A DNA stretch of 64,000 bases from Porphyromonas cangingivalis (GCF_900638305.1 NZ_LR134506.1:2108001-2172000); one strand, 5' to 3'; counted from the stretch's first letter, positions 43,837 through 53,740 are shown. Made by a program: numbers and translations. The notes: a model not told the origin generated them from the letters alone.

Positions 43837-45224
43837 ATAATACACCTAATCCTCCTGTGGATCAGAATAATAGTGAGCCGAGACAGAACCTTTGGGAATT
43901 CCTTATCTCCTACTTCGACGTCAAAGGCGAGAAAGAAAACGAGCTCCTCACCATCGAAGCCATGAAGTCGGATGTGGACTTCCGTGGTACAAAGGCTTGG
44001 ATCTTGATCTGTGCAATCTTCATTGCTTCGCTGGGGCTCAACACCAATTCCACAGCCGTCATCATCGGTGCCATGCTTATCTCCCCTCTCATGGGTCCTA
44101 TCATCGGGCTCGGCTTGGGACTCGGCATCGTGGACTTCAGGCTGGTACGGAAGGCTTTACGCAACTTTGCGATAGCGACAGGGATAGCACTCCTGACCTC
44201 CACACTGTACTTCCTCATCTCTCCTATCTCTACGGCACAGAGCGAACTGTTGGCACGTACACAACCTACACTGTATGATGTGCTTATCGCCCTTGTCGGT
44301 GGTGTGGCAGGTGTACTCGCAGGAGCCACGAAGTCCAAGGGGAATGTCATCCCGGGGGTAGCCATCGCGACAGCACTCATGCCTCCGCTTTGTACCGCAG
44401 GGTACGGCATAGCTACGGGGCAGCCGAACTTCTTCTTCGGAGCCTTTTACCTCTACATGATCAACTGTGTGTTCATCGGTCTGGCGACATATATGATGAT
44501 CAAGTTGCTCAAATACCGTAAGGTGAGTTACATGAACCCCATCAGGGCAAAGCGTCTGAGTTACCTTGTGCTGACCATCGTGACCTGCACGGCTGTGCCG
44601 AGCGTCTTCTTGGGTTACAAACTGATCCAGGCAAACATCTTCGAAGAGCAGAAGATGAGGTTCATCCGCTCGGAGCTGGCATTCCAGGATACCCAGGTCC
44701 TCAAGCATCATGTGTTCCAACGTGGAGACAGCAGCATCATCGAAGTGTCGATGATAGGTAAGGAACTTACACCGGACATGGTACAATACCTCCAAGCCAA
44801 ACTGCCGGATTATGGGCTCAAAAATACGGCTCTTGTCGTGCGCCAAGGTTTCGGTAGTATGAACCTCGACAATTTCCGTTCTGACATCATGCAGGACATC
44901 ACCAAGTCTTCGAGCGACTACATCAAGTACCAACAGCTTGTCATCGACTCCCTACGCACACAGATCAATGACAACAAACAGCTCTCAGTACGAGCACTTA
45001 CCGTATCTGCGGACATGAAGACCCTCTTCCCCGAGATCGTCAGAGCAGATTTTTCCAACAGTTACTCGATCTCCCTCAATTCGCTCGGCCTCGATACTGT
45101 CCTTACAGTGACTTTGGTCTCTGAGAAGGCTCTCACAACCGATAGCAAAGAGCGTCTGCGGAGATGGTTGAGTGACTCGCTTCCGGGTGCATTTATCCAG
45201 TTCCATACATTGGATGAGAACTAA
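43833..45224 (+). CDS. DUF389 (TIGR00341-type) membrane protein
   Basis: 463 residues. The conserved DUF389 membrane region is clear: AWILICAIFIASLGLNTNS, TAVIIGAMLISPLMGPIIGL, IALVGGVAGVLAGATKSKG and GVAIATALMPPLCTAGYG. A C-terminal soluble part (from about residue 265) with predicted helices and DSLRTQINDNKQLSV follows. The family is uncharacterised and is proposed to be a transporter (not established). The start overlaps the flippase stop (ATGA), so translation is coupled. Confidence 0.92.
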   Translation: MNNTPNPPVDQNNSEPRQNLWEFLISYFDVKGEKENELLTIEAMKSDVDFRGTKAWILICAIFIASLGLNTNSTAVIIGAMLISPLMGPIIGLGLGLGIVDFRLVRKALRNFAIATGIALLTSTLYFLISPISTAQSELLARTQPTLYDVLIALVGGVAGVLAGATKSKGNVIPGVAIATALMPPLCTAGYGIATGQPNFFFGAFYLYMINCVFIGLATYMMIKLLKYRKVSYMNPIRAKRLSYLVLTIVTCTAVPSVFLGYKLIQANIFEEQKMRFIRSELAFQDTQVLKHHVFQRGDSSIIEVSMIGKELTPDMVQYLQAKLPDYGLKNTALVVRQGFGSMNLDNFRSDIMQDITKSSSDYIKYQQLVIDSLRTQINDNKQLSVRALTVSADMKTLFPEIVRADFSNSYSISLNSLGLDTVLTVTLVSEKALTTDSKERLRRWLSDSLPGAFIQFHTLDEN

Positions 45225-45251
45225 TCTTCCGATCTCTATCACATAAATAGT

Positions 45252-45259
45252 TATCTTTG
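45252..45259 (+). promoter_or_regulatory. -7 element of the S46 peptidase gene
   Basis: TATCTTTG (TAnnTTTG), 49 bases before the ATG. No convincing -33 box. Confidence 0.5.
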
Positions 45260-45307
45260 CGCACAAAGCATATTTAATCACATTATATAACGTAACATCA
45301 ACAAGCA

Positions 45308-47410
45308 ATGAAACTAAAAAGACTACTTTTGGCAGCCGTTGCTCTCCTCTCTCTGAGCCCTATGGCAAAGGCAGACAAGGGGATGTGGCTCCTCAATGAG
45401 CTCAAGAAGGAAAACATCCAGAGGATGAAGGAGCTCGGCTTCACGCTTAACCCTGAAGCACTCTTCAACAATGATGCTCCCAGCATCGCAAACGCAGTCG
45501 TCATCTTCGGACGTGGTTGTACCGGCATCACGACCTCCAATGAAGGGCTTATCTTCACCAACCACCACTGTGGGTACGACGCCATCCAAAGCCAAAGTAC
45601 GGTCCAACACGACTATCTACGTGACGGATTCGTCGCTCACAACAAGACACAAGAGCTTCCTATTCCCGGGCTTACCGTGAGCTACCTCAATAGCATCAAG
45701 GACGTCACAGCTGAAGTGGAGGCTTCTGTAGCAGGGATTTCTGACGAAATGACTCGTATCAGGAAGATCAGCGAAACTCTCGATAAACTCGCAGAGCCAT
45801 ACAACAAGACAAAAAACACTAAGGCTCAAGTCTATCCATTCTACGAAAACAACGTCTACTACCTCATCATCTACGATGTATTCACAGACGTACGTATGGT
45901 CGTTGCTCCTCCCAGCTCTATGGGTAAGTTCGGTGGTGACACAGACAACTGGATGTGGCCTCGTCATACCAACGACTTCTCTGTCTTCCGTGCTTATGCG
46001 GATGCTAAGAACAGACCTGCCGACTACTCTCCGAAGAATAAACCTTACCGCCCTAAGTTCTTCGCAAAGGTCTCTCTCAGAGGTGTCAAGGAGAACGATT
46101 ATGCCATGACCATCGGTTTCCCCGGATCGACAGACAGATATCTCAGCTCTTGGGGGGTAGACAACCTCATCAAGTACGAAAACGAACCTCGCATCCTCGT
46201 TCGTGGTCTCAAGCAAGACGTATGGCTCAAGCATATGAAGGCGGACCAAGGCATCAACATCCAATACGCTTCTAAGTATGCCCAAAGCTCCAACTATTGG
46301 AAGAACTCCATCGGTATGAACAAAGGCCTCAAGCGTCTCAATGTCATCGAAGAGAAGCGTAAGATCGAAAAAGAATTTGCTCAATGGGCGAATTCAACAC
46401 CCGAACGCAAAGCGAAGTACGGATTTGTCCTCGACAGCCTCCGTATTCCTCTCGAAGCACAGGGACGCTATGAAAAGAACTATACCATCCTTACCGAAGC
46501 CCTCGCAGGCACCGAGCTTCGCAGCCTCGTCTCTCTTCCCGAAAAGGCTAAAGACTTCGATGTCGAAGCTCGCTACAAGGACTTCAACCCCAAAGTGGCA
46601 AAGGAGACCCTTCCCGTGATGCTCCGTGCAATCAAGGAGAATGTAGATCCCGAGTTCCAGCCAAGCGTCATTGCTGCTGTCGAGGAGACTTTCGGAGGAG
46701 ACTACAGCAAGTTTGCCGAACTTCTCTACGAAAACTCAGTCGTGGTGGATCGAGACAGAATGGTCAAGGCGATGGAAGACTATCCCGCACTCAAGGCTGC
46801 CATGGACTCCGATCCTGCGATGATGCTCGTCAGCGATCTTATGCACTCCATTTCCAAGGTAGGCGAAAAGATCGGCGCGACTATGGGACAATACCTCAAG
46901 GGTCGTCGTCTCTTCTTCGCAGGTCTCAGAGAGATGTGGCCTGAAAGAGCACTCCCATCAGATGCCAACTTCACCATGCGTATGAGTTATGGCTCAGTCA
47001 AGGGCTACAAGCCATTCGATGCAGCGACTTATGACTACTACACCACAGAAGCAGGTATCTTCGAAAAACAAGATCCTGACAGCCATGAATTTGCCGTACA
47101 ACCTGAGATCCTCAAGCAACTTGGCGAAAAGGATTTCGGTGACTATGCAGATGCAGACGGTACACTCCACCTATGCTTCCTTTCTGACAACGACATCACC
47201 GGTGGTAACTCAGGTAGTCCGGTCTTCGACAAGGATGGTCACTTGATCGGTCTTGCTTTTGACGGTAACTGGGAGGCAATGAGTGGTGACATCGAGTTTG
47301 AGCCCAACCTCCAGCGCACCATCAGCGTAGACATCCGCTACGTGCTATGGGCAATCCACAAGTGGGGCAAGGCAGACAACATCATCAAGGAGCTTGAATT
47401 CGTGCGTTAA
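45308..47410 (+). CDS. dpp7: S46 dipeptidyl-peptidase, DPP7 type
   Basis: 700 residues with a signal peptide (MKLKRLLLAAVALLSLSPMA, before KADKG). Chymotrypsin-like catalytic triad: His in TNHHCGYDA, Asp in DNWMWPRHTNDFSVF and Ser in GGNSGSPVF. Counting 18 residues from that Ser gives Gly in AFDGNWEAMSGD; Gly there marks DPP7 (hydrophobic P1), whereas DPP11 (acidic P1) has Arg. S46 enzymes release dipeptides in the periplasm and feed amino-acid catabolism in asaccharolytic Porphyromonas. Monocistronic. Confidence 0.94.
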   Translation: MKLKRLLLAAVALLSLSPMAKADKGMWLLNELKKENIQRMKELGFTLNPEALFNNDAPSIANAVVIFGRGCTGITTSNEGLIFTNHHCGYDAIQSQSTVQHDYLRDGFVAHNKTQELPIPGLTVSYLNSIKDVTAEVEASVAGISDEMTRIRKISETLDKLAEPYNKTKNTKAQVYPFYENNVYYLIIYDVFTDVRMVVAPPSSMGKFGGDTDNWMWPRHTNDFSVFRAYADAKNRPADYSPKNKPYRPKFFAKVSLRGVKENDYAMTIGFPGSTDRYLSSWGVDNLIKYENEPRILVRGLKQDVWLKHMKADQGINIQYASKYAQSSNYWKNSIGMNKGLKRLNVIEEKRKIEKEFAQWANSTPERKAKYGFVLDSLRIPLEAQGRYEKNYTILTEALAGTELRSLVSLPEKAKDFDVEARYKDFNPKVAKETLPVMLRAIKENVDPEFQPSVIAAVEETFGGDYSKFAELLYENSVVVDRDRMVKAMEDYPALKAAMDSDPAMMLVSDLMHSISKVGEKIGATMGQYLKGRRLFFAGLREMWPERALPSDANFTMRMSYGSVKGYKPFDAATYDYYTTEAGIFEKQDPDSHEFAVQPEILKQLGEKDFGDYADADGTLHLCFLSDNDITGGNSGSPVFDKDGHLIGLAFDGNWEAMSGDIEFEPNLQRTISVDIRYVLWAIHKWGKADNIIKELEFVR

Positions 47411-47433
47411 GCCCTGATCAAGTAACAAAAATA

Positions 47434-47476
47434 AATAGGTCCTTCCGAGATATATCGAAAGGGCCTATTTTATTTT
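47434..47476 (+). terminator. Terminator of the S46 peptidase gene
   Basis: Stem AATAGGtCCTTcCGA with TCGaAAGGgCCTATT (47434-47469), followed by TTATTTTT. Confidence 0.75.
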
Positions 47477-47509
47477 TATCAGTACGATGTAGGTTCTGAA
47501 AAAGTCAAT

Positions 47510-47550
47510 AAAAAATCCCCCGAAGGTGTGGTTTTATTGGCCTTCGGGGG
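47510..47550 (-). terminator. Terminator of the metal-efflux operon
   Basis: Stem CCCCCGAAGG (47517-47526) with CCTTCGGGGG (47541-47550), followed on the minus strand by ATTTTTTATT. It lies 24 bases after the TolC-family gene's stop. Confidence 0.8.
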
Positions 47551-47573
47551 AAACGAAATTAAGAGTTTTTACG

Positions 47574-48752
47574 CTACAACTCAGTCGCATATAGTTCAGC
47601 AAGAGCTTTTTGGTAGTCTTTCTCGGCTGTGAGCATCTGATTTACTGTATCGTAGTAGATGCCTATCTCCAGGATGTAGTCGAGGAGGGAGAGTTCGCCG
47701 GCATCATGGGCTTTCTTGAGTAGATCGGCATTATTGGCTTGTGAGAGTGTGTTGCGGTAACTGTGAGCGATGTCACGAAGTCCTGCGGTGCGGTTATAGA
47801 GGGATTTGAGACGGTTGTACACTTCTCGACGAGTGTCGTTTGCCCGCGCTTCAGCTGCACGTATGGAGGCTTTGGCATGGCGGACTTTGTTTTTGTTTTC
47901 CCAAAGAGGTATGGTGATGCCTACGGAAATGCCTTTGAAGTCCTCTTGGCCGACTTTCTCACTCGCATAGCCTGCCGAGAAGGAGGGCAGCCCCATCGCT
48001 TTGGTCAGTGATAGTTGCCTCTTGCTGACTTCGATCTCTTGTCGTGCATGAGCAAGAGTCGGATCGGTCGTCTCGATATGGCTGTACCAAGTGTCGAAGT
48101 CCGTGGGGAGCATCGTCGCAGGATAAGTCGTGAGACCGAATGAGATGTCGATATCACCATTGAGCCGTCTAAGTCTCAAGAGGAGGGTTTGGCGTTCGAT
48201 CTCGATGAGACGGAGTTCGTTTTGTGCGCGAGTGACATTGAGGCGTACCTTGTTGTACTCGATGATGTTGGCATCTCCTTTTTCCATCCTTGACTTGTAA
48301 CCGTCAGCGATGAGTTCGGCATGTCGCAGGCGCATGGAGAGTTCTTCTCTCAGGGCATTGCAGTAGATCAAGTCGATGCAGGTCTGCTTCGCTTCGAGAA
48401 GGATCGCCATACGGTCGGAACGGTATTGGCGGTCTATGAGGGTGTTTTTATCCCTGGCCAGTCTGCTCTTCATGCCTGTGAGAGTGGCGATGTCGAAAGT
48501 CTGCGTGACATTCAATGCCGTACGATTGCCTATCTCTGTGGGCTTACCCCAATGGTGACCGTACTCCACTTCGGGATTGGAGAGGTAGATCTCGGTTTTG
48601 TTGGCAAGTTTGTCGGCTTCGGCCGTCTCTCGGAGACTCTTGAGCGTGGTGTTGTTTTGTTCGATGACCTTCAACACCCTGTCGATATCGCTTTGTGCGC
48701 AGATCGATAGGGGCAATGTGAGGCTCAGTATAAAAGATAATATGGTACGCAT
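47574..48752 (-). CDS. TolC-family outer-membrane efflux protein (CzcC-like)
   Basis: 392 residues with signal peptide (FILSLTLPLSICAQS). TolC-fold repeats: long amphipathic helices with NNTTLKSLRETAEADKLANKT in the first half and YTLARQ-like DPTLAHARQEIEVSKRQLSLTKA in the second. It is the outer-membrane channel of an RND metal efflux complex, consistent with the CzcA-type pump gene that ends 10 bases before it. Shorter than E. coli TolC, as usual for CzcC/CusC-like proteins of Bacteroidota. Confidence 0.92.
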   Translation of the reverse strand: MRTILSFILSLTLPLSICAQSDIDRVLKVIEQNNTTLKSLRETAEADKLANKTEIYLSNPEVEYGHHWGKPTEIGNRTALNVTQTFDIATLTGMKSRLARDKNTLIDRQYRSDRMAILLEAKQTCIDLIYCNALREELSMRLRHAELIADGYKSRMEKGDANIIEYNKVRLNVTRAQNELRLIEIERQTLLLRLRRLNGDIDISFGLTTYPATMLPTDFDTWYSHIETTDPTLAHARQEIEVSKRQLSLTKAMGLPSFSAGYASEKVGQEDFKGISVGITIPLWENKNKVRHAKASIRAAEARANDTRREVYNRLKSLYNRTAGLRDIAHSYRNTLSQANNADLLKKAHDAGELSLLDYILEIGIYYDTVNQMLTAEKDYQKALAELYATEL

Positions 48753-48762
48753 GAGTGGGAGA

Positions 48763-51700
48763 TTATTCGGTTATCGATTCAGTCTTCTTACCGGTCATGA
48801 GGTACATGATCGGGATGATGAATCCATTGAGGAATGTCGATGTCAGCAGGCCTCCGAGGATGACCTTTGCCATAGGGCTTTGGATCTCATTGCCCGGCAG
48901 GTCACCTCCGAGAGCGAGAGGGATGAGGGCAAGGCCTGAGGTGAGGGCTGTCATGAGGATGGGGTTGAGTCGGTCGAGCGAGCCTGCCATGACACTTTCT
49001 CGGATACTCAACCCTTCGGATCTCAGGTCGTTGTACCTCGATATGAGCAGCATCCCATTGCGTGTGGCGATGCCGAAAAGCGAGATGAACCCGATGATGC
49101 CCGGTATGCTCAGTACACCTCCCGTGAGCGCGATGGCACAGACTCCTCCGATGAGTGCGAGAGGAAGGTTGAGGATCACAACGAGGGACTGAGATACGCT
49201 CTTAAACTGACTGAAGATGAGCATGAAGATGACCAAGATCGAGAATATCGATGTGATGAAGAGGGTGCGGGATGCAGCTTGCTCGCTCTCAAACTGTCCT
49301 CCATACTCGATGTGGTAACCTTCGGGAAGTGTGATCTCCTCGTCGATGGTGCGTCGGATGTCTTCGACGACACCACGGAGATCACGCCCGGAGACATTGG
49401 CAGAGATGACGATCTTGCGCATGACATTCTCACGGTTGATGGTATTGGGCCCTGTCGAAGATGTGATCTTCGCAACATCGGAGAGAGCCACCTTGCGATC
49501 TCCTGCATCGATCAGCAGGTCTTTGATCTTGTCCATCGACTCCCGTCCGGTATCTTTCACTTTCAATGTAAGGTCAAAGGATCGGTTCCCTTCGTACACT
49601 TGAGAGACCACCTCTCCTGCCAAGAGTACCTTGACGATGTCCGCAAAGTCCGGTAGGGAGATGCCGTACTTCGCCAAGAGCTCACGGCGTGGCTCGATCT
49701 TGAGTTGGGGGCGTTCGACCTGTTGTTCGACATTTAGGTCTGCGATCCCCCTGATGTCTTGGATGGACTCTTTGATCTCGTTACCGAGGCGGAACATATG
49801 GTTGAGGTTCGAGCCGAAGAGCTTGATGGCTATGTTTGCTTTGGTGCCTGACAGCATCGCATCGATACGGTGCGAGATGGGCTGACCGATCTCGATGTTT
49901 ACGCCGGGTAGGGCAGACAACTTTTCGCGCACTTCTTCGACCATCTCGTCCTTCGATCTCTTGTCGAGGACAAATGGAGCCTCGATTTCAGAAGCATTGA
50001 CCCCGAGGGCATGCTCATCGAGTTCGGCACGACCGGTCTTTCGTCCCACGGTCTGTATCTCGGGTATCGAAAGGAGCAGTTCTTCGGTGATACGTCCCAT
50101 CTTGTCCGACTCTTCGAGGGATATCCCCGGCAACGTGCTGACATTGATGGTGAGCGAACCCTCGTTGAACGCAGGCAAGAAGCTGCGTCCAAGGGAGAAG
50201 AAGACAATGAGTGTCAGCACAAGCACTAACCCTGTCCCACCGAGCACCCAACGTCGGTGGATGAGAGTCCAGGATAATGCTCGTCGATAGACACTTTTGA
50301 GTCTGCGTGCCACAAATGGCTCTTTGTCATCTTTTTCGCTGTTTCTCGGATTGCCGAGCAGGTAACTGCACAGCACCGGGGTGAGAGTGAGTGCCACCAA
50401 GGTGGAGGCTATGAGCGCGACGATGAAAGCCACACCCAATGGTGCAAGCATCCTGCCCTCCATCCCGGAGAGAAAGAAAAGGGGCACGAAGCTGGCGATG
50501 ATGATGAGGGTCGAATTGAGGATCGGCATACGCACCTCTTTCGATGCCTCGAAGACGACGGTAAGCACCGGTAGTTGTTCGCTCTTGGGCTTGTGTCGGT
50601 TTTCTCTCAGTCGTTTGAATACATTTTCGACATCCACGATGGCATCATCGACGAGAGAGCCTATGGCAATAGCCATCCCCCCGAGACTCATCGTGTTGAT
50701 CGTCAACCCCATGATTTTGAGCGCAAGGATCGAACAGAGTAAGGCAAGAGGGATAGTGATCAGAGAGATTGTTGTCGTGCGGACATTCATCAGGAAGATG
50801 AAAAGTACGATGATGACGAATATCCCTCCCTCGTAGAGAGACTTCTTTACGTTGTCGATCGAACTATCGATGAATCTCGCCTGACGGAAGACATCGGTCG
50901 ATATCTTGATGTCCGAAGGTAGGCTATGTCGGAGCTCTTCAAGAGAGATGTCCAGCTGCTTTGTCAGATCCAAGGTGCTCGAAGCCGGCTGTTTCGTCAC
51001 CGTGATCAGGACTGCCGGCTTGGCATCATTCGAAGCCACCCCCAACCTTGGAGCTTTGTCGCCTATCCGTACCTCTGCAATCTCTTCAAGCAGAAGTGGT
51101 GAATTGTTTACGCTTTTCACAACTGCTTTTCCCAGCTCTTCGGCCTTGTTGGTCGAGAGCATCCCACGGATGATGTACTCATTCCCATACTCATACAATA
51201 TGCCTCCGGCAGCGTTTTGGTTCATCTCCTTGACCACCGGCAGTACTTCATCGAGAGCCACACCAAAGTGCTTCATCCGCTCCGGATCGAGGAGGATCTG
51301 ATACTCCTTGATCTCTCCACCGATGACTGCGACTTGTGCCACACCACCCGTAGACAGGAGACGAGGTCGTATTGTCCAGTCCGCTATCGTTCGCAGTTCT
51401 TGCAACGAAGTCTTTTCCGAAGTCAGTCCTATGATCATCAGTTCGCCAAGGATCGAAGACTGAGGACCGAGTGTCGGGTTGCCCACGTTTGAAGGCAGGG
51501 CATCACGGATCACGGCGAGCTTCTCCGAGACAATCTGTCGTGCCCGATAGATGTCCGTCCCCCAGTCAAACTCGACCCAGACGATCGAAAACCCGGTCGT
51601 CGACGACGAACGCACACGGCGCACATCTGTCGCTCCATTGAGAGCCGTCTCGACCGGGAAAGTCACCAAGTACTCGACCTCCTCCGGTGCCATGCCCGTG

Positions 51701-51858
51701 GCCTCTGTCATCACCACCACGGTAGGGGCATTGAGGTCGGGGAATACATCTACCTCCATATTCGTTGCGGTGTAAGTCCCCACGATCATCAACAGCACAG
51801 CCGCTCCCAGTACGATCAAGCGATTGTGGAGCGAAAAGTGTATGATTTTGTTCAGCAT
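48763..51858 (-). CDS. CzcA/CusA-family heavy-metal efflux RND pump
   Basis: 1031 residues with the standard RND plan of two membrane blocks and two large periplasmic domains. N-terminus HFSLHNRLIVLGAAVLL, then VDVFPDLNAPTVVVMTEA, TFPVETALNG and SSSTTGFSIVWVEF, all typical of the TIGR00914 metal pumps. The proton-relay helix IGSLVDDAIVDVENVFKRLR has the Asp, Asp and Glu of CzcA. The exported metal (Co, Zn, Cd, Cu or Ag) cannot be read from this alone. The gene lies 21 bases after the adaptor. Confidence 0.94.
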   Translation of the reverse strand: MLNKIIHFSLHNRLIVLGAAVLLMIVGTYTATNMEVDVFPDLNAPTVVVMTEATGMAPEEVEYLVTFPVETALNGATDVRRVRSSSTTGFSIVWVEFDWGTDIYRARQIVSEKLAVIRDALPSNVGNPTLGPQSSILGELMIIGLTSEKTSLQELRTIADWTIRPRLLSTGGVAQVAVIGGEIKEYQILLDPERMKHFGVALDEVLPVVKEMNQNAAGGILYEYGNEYIIRGMLSTNKAEELGKAVVKSVNNSPLLLEEIAEVRIGDKAPRLGVASNDAKPAVLITVTKQPASSTLDLTKQLDISLEELRHSLPSDIKISTDVFRQARFIDSSIDNVKKSLYEGGIFVIIVLFIFLMNVRTTTISLITIPLALLCSILALKIMGLTINTMSLGGMAIAIGSLVDDAIVDVENVFKRLRENRHKPKSEQLPVLTVVFEASKEVRMPILNSTLIIIASFVPLFFLSGMEGRMLAPLGVAFIVALIASTLVALTLTPVLCSYLLGNPRNSEKDDKEPFVARRLKSVYRRALSWTLIHRRWVLGGTGLVLVLTLIVFFSLGRSFLPAFNEGSLTINVSTLPGISLEESDKMGRITEELLLSIPEIQTVGRKTGRAELDEHALGVNASEIEAPFVLDKRSKDEMVEEVREKLSALPGVNIEIGQPISHRIDAMLSGTKANIAIKLFGSNLNHMFRLGNEIKESIQDIRGIADLNVEQQVERPQLKIEPRRELLAKYGISLPDFADIVKVLLAGEVVSQVYEGNRSFDLTLKVKDTGRESMDKIKDLLIDAGDRKVALSDVAKITSSTGPNTINRENVMRKIVISANVSGRDLRGVVEDIRRTIDEEITLPEGYHIEYGGQFESEQAASRTLFITSIFSILVIFMLIFSQFKSVSQSLVVILNLPLALIGGVCAIALTGGVLSIPGIIGFISLFGIATRNGMLLISRYNDLRSEGLSIRESVMAGSLDRLNPILMTALTSGLALIPLALGGDLPGNEIQSPMAKVILGGLLTSTFLNGFIIPIMYLMTGKKTESITE

Positions 51859-51879
51859 GATATGGTCAGATTTTGGAGG

Positions 51880-53109
51880 TTAATGACTATGACCATGAGG
51901 GATGACCGAAGATGTCGCTGCCAGCTTCACCTGATATACCCCTCTTGTCACGACCTCGTCCCCTTCGTTGAGCCCCGAGAGGATGTGTACACGATTCCCA
52001 TCGCACTGTCCGAGTGTCACCTCCAGCTTTCGGTAGTGCCCTTCGTTGAGACGGACGTAGACGAAGTGCAGACCCTGCTCCTCGGTGATCGCGCTCATGG
52101 GTACCGACAATACATCGCTCAGAGAGCCACCGAGGAGATATACCTCTGCGAAGGAGCCCGGTACGAAGTCTGCCCCGATGTTGTCAAACTCAAATGTCAC
52201 CGGAATGAGAAAAGAACTTTGCCCTACATCCTTGCCATGCGAAAGCAATCGGCCATTCAAATCTGCCAACCGGTACACCCCCTCGTCATAAGATGGTCGG
52301 AAGTTAGCTCCCGATATGCCCCTTATGGCCTTGTAATGCCTCTCTGACACTTCTGCACGAAGGTGCAATTTGCGGTTTTGAGAAACTGTTGCGATGGCTT
52401 GCCCCACGGAGACATACTCTCCGTGTGAGACGAGTCTGTTCTTGAGGAAGCCCGAGATCGGAGCCGTGATGACGACACCGTGGGGTGTCACCGCGGTGGA
52501 CTGTTCTTGATAGGCATTCTTTGTCGTTTCGTAGCGCAGTCTGATCTGTTCGAAGTCCTTTGTGGAGATGATCTTATCCTGTACCAAACCCTCCGCACGC
52601 TCATACTCCTTGAGCGCAGTCTCATACTCCGCTTTGGCTCTGACGAAAGGGTCACCGTCCAAGAGCTTTTTGCCCGAAATCGTCACAAGGCTCTGCCCTG
52701 CTTGGATCGAAGCTCCTTCGGTCAGTGATTTGTGGGGGAAGGTCACGATGCCGTTCGAAGTCGCCACGACAGTGATCTCATCTCCTTGGGCGGGAAGTAT
52801 CTGCCCGCTCGTCTTGATCACGCAGGCGAAGTCTCCGCGTGTGACCGTTTCGGTCTCCAGACCTATGAGTTCGGCCTGTGCTTCCGAAAACTCGATCGCA
52901 TCCGTCAGATCTATCTCCTCGTGATTGTGATCACAGTTCCCTTCATCATGATCGTGCGAGTGCTCGTGCTCTTTCGAGTGATCATGATCGTGTTCGTGCG
53001 CATCGGTGACAGATGTGTGTGTGGCATCGGACAGTTTTCCCGATGATGAATTACATCCGGTCATGATTATGCCCAATGCTGTCAGCAGGGTCAGTGTATA
53101 TGTTTTCAT
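51880..53109 (-). CDS. Periplasmic adaptor (CzcB/CusB-like) lipoprotein with His-rich patch
   Basis: 409 residues from ATG 53109; the open frame upstream has no signal-like start. Lipoprotein signal with ALGIIMTGC. After the lipidated Cys there is a very His-rich segment (about residues 33-65; 14 or more His mixed with Asp and Glu, e.g. HEHDHDHSKEHEH), likely to bind metal ions. The MFP/HlyD body follows: GQILPAQGDEITVVATS, lipoyl-like halves, the hairpin KAEYETALKEYERAEGL and the barrel with GHYRKLEVTLGQCDGNRV. It bridges the CzcA-type pump and the TolC-type channel. Confidence 0.93.
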   Translation of the reverse strand: MKTYTLTLLTALGIIMTGCNSSSGKLSDATHTSVTDAHEHDHDHSKEHEHSHDHDEGNCDHNHEEIDLTDAIEFSEAQAELIGLETETVTRGDFACVIKTSGQILPAQGDEITVVATSNGIVTFPHKSLTEGASIQAGQSLVTISGKKLLDGDPFVRAKAEYETALKEYERAEGLVQDKIISTKDFEQIRLRYETTKNAYQEQSTAVTPHGVVITAPISGFLKNRLVSHGEYVSVGQAIATVSQNRKLHLRAEVSERHYKAIRGISGANFRPSYDEGVYRLADLNGRLLSHGKDVGQSSFLIPVTFEFDNIGADFVPGSFAEVYLLGGSLSDVLSVPMSAITEEQGLHFVYVRLNEGHYRKLEVTLGQCDGNRVHILSGLNEGDEVVTRGVYQVKLAATSSVIPHGHSH

Positions 53110-53237
53110 TGTTGTTGGGGTTAGGTGTGGGTACGATGGATCTACCGATCCGAATAGACACAAAGTGCCATGCCGATATGGTCATCTGCATAGCAAACGA
53201 AAAGCACTCATGCCTCAACTATGAAGCAAGTAGCACC

Positions 53238-53681
53238 TTACACTAACCCAAAAGGAGGAGCACGCAACCCCTGTGGGGCATCTACATCTGCGGAGATATA
53301 ATCCCCCTGTCGGTCATCGGGATGTCTTGAGGGAAGGGGGGAGGAGTCGTCGAAGTTGAGCAGATCGGCGACAATGAAGCAGAGTGGATAGTGAGAGATC
53401 AGGTCATGCCCACAGTCGACCGACTGTAAGGCTTTGTATAGGGGTTCGTTATCCAAGTGCGCAACGAAGAGTGCATCCTCAATGATACACGAGCCGTCCT
53501 CATGCCCTGTACAGCCGTCATGTCCATGGTCGTGGTGACCCTCACAACAAACCTTGGCTCCCTCGCACACCTCCATTGTCAAGCAAGGCATCCCACCATG
53601 GTGATGGTGAGGCACGACGGCAAATATCAGCAGTAACACCACCGATATGAGGATGAAAGGTATGGAGATGATACGTCTCAC
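53238..53681 (-). CDS. Small His/Cys-rich exported protein (DUF6769-like), first gene of the metal-efflux operon
   Basis: 147 residues if started at GTG 53681, where a signal-like stretch VRRIISIPFILISVVLLLIF begins; longer starts at 53726 or 53741 are in frame but lie upstream of the predicted transcription start. After the signal comes VVPHHHHGGMPCLTMEV, then CEGAKVCCEGHHDHGHDGC, a dense His/Cys motif that looks like a metal site. I recall a DUF6769-like family of this shape beside such pumps, but could not check it. Probably a periplasmic metal-binding accessory protein. It is 128 bases before the adaptor gene. Confidence 0.72.
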   Translation of the reverse strand: MRRIISIPFILISVVLLLIFAVVPHHHHGGMPCLTMEVCEGAKVCCEGHHDHGHDGCTGHEDGSCIIEDALFVAHLDNEPLYKALQSVDCGHDLISHYPLCFIVADLLNFDDSSPLPSRHPDDRQGDYISADVDAPQGLRAPPFGLV

Positions 53682-53704
53682 TTGGCACTTCTTTTTGATA
53701 CGAA

Positions 53705-53740
53705 CAAAGATAAGATAAATTTTCATGCAACAGTGTTGCA
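53705..53740 (-). promoter_or_regulatory. Regulated promoter of the metal-efflux operon with palindromic operator
   Basis: Minus-strand TATCTTTG (53705-53712). Upstream of it, at 53726-53740, is the perfect palindrome TGCAACA-c-TGTTGCA, covering the -33 region, with a poor -33 box (TTG, spacing 15). Typical of a metal-responsive repressor or activator site. Confidence 0.6.
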
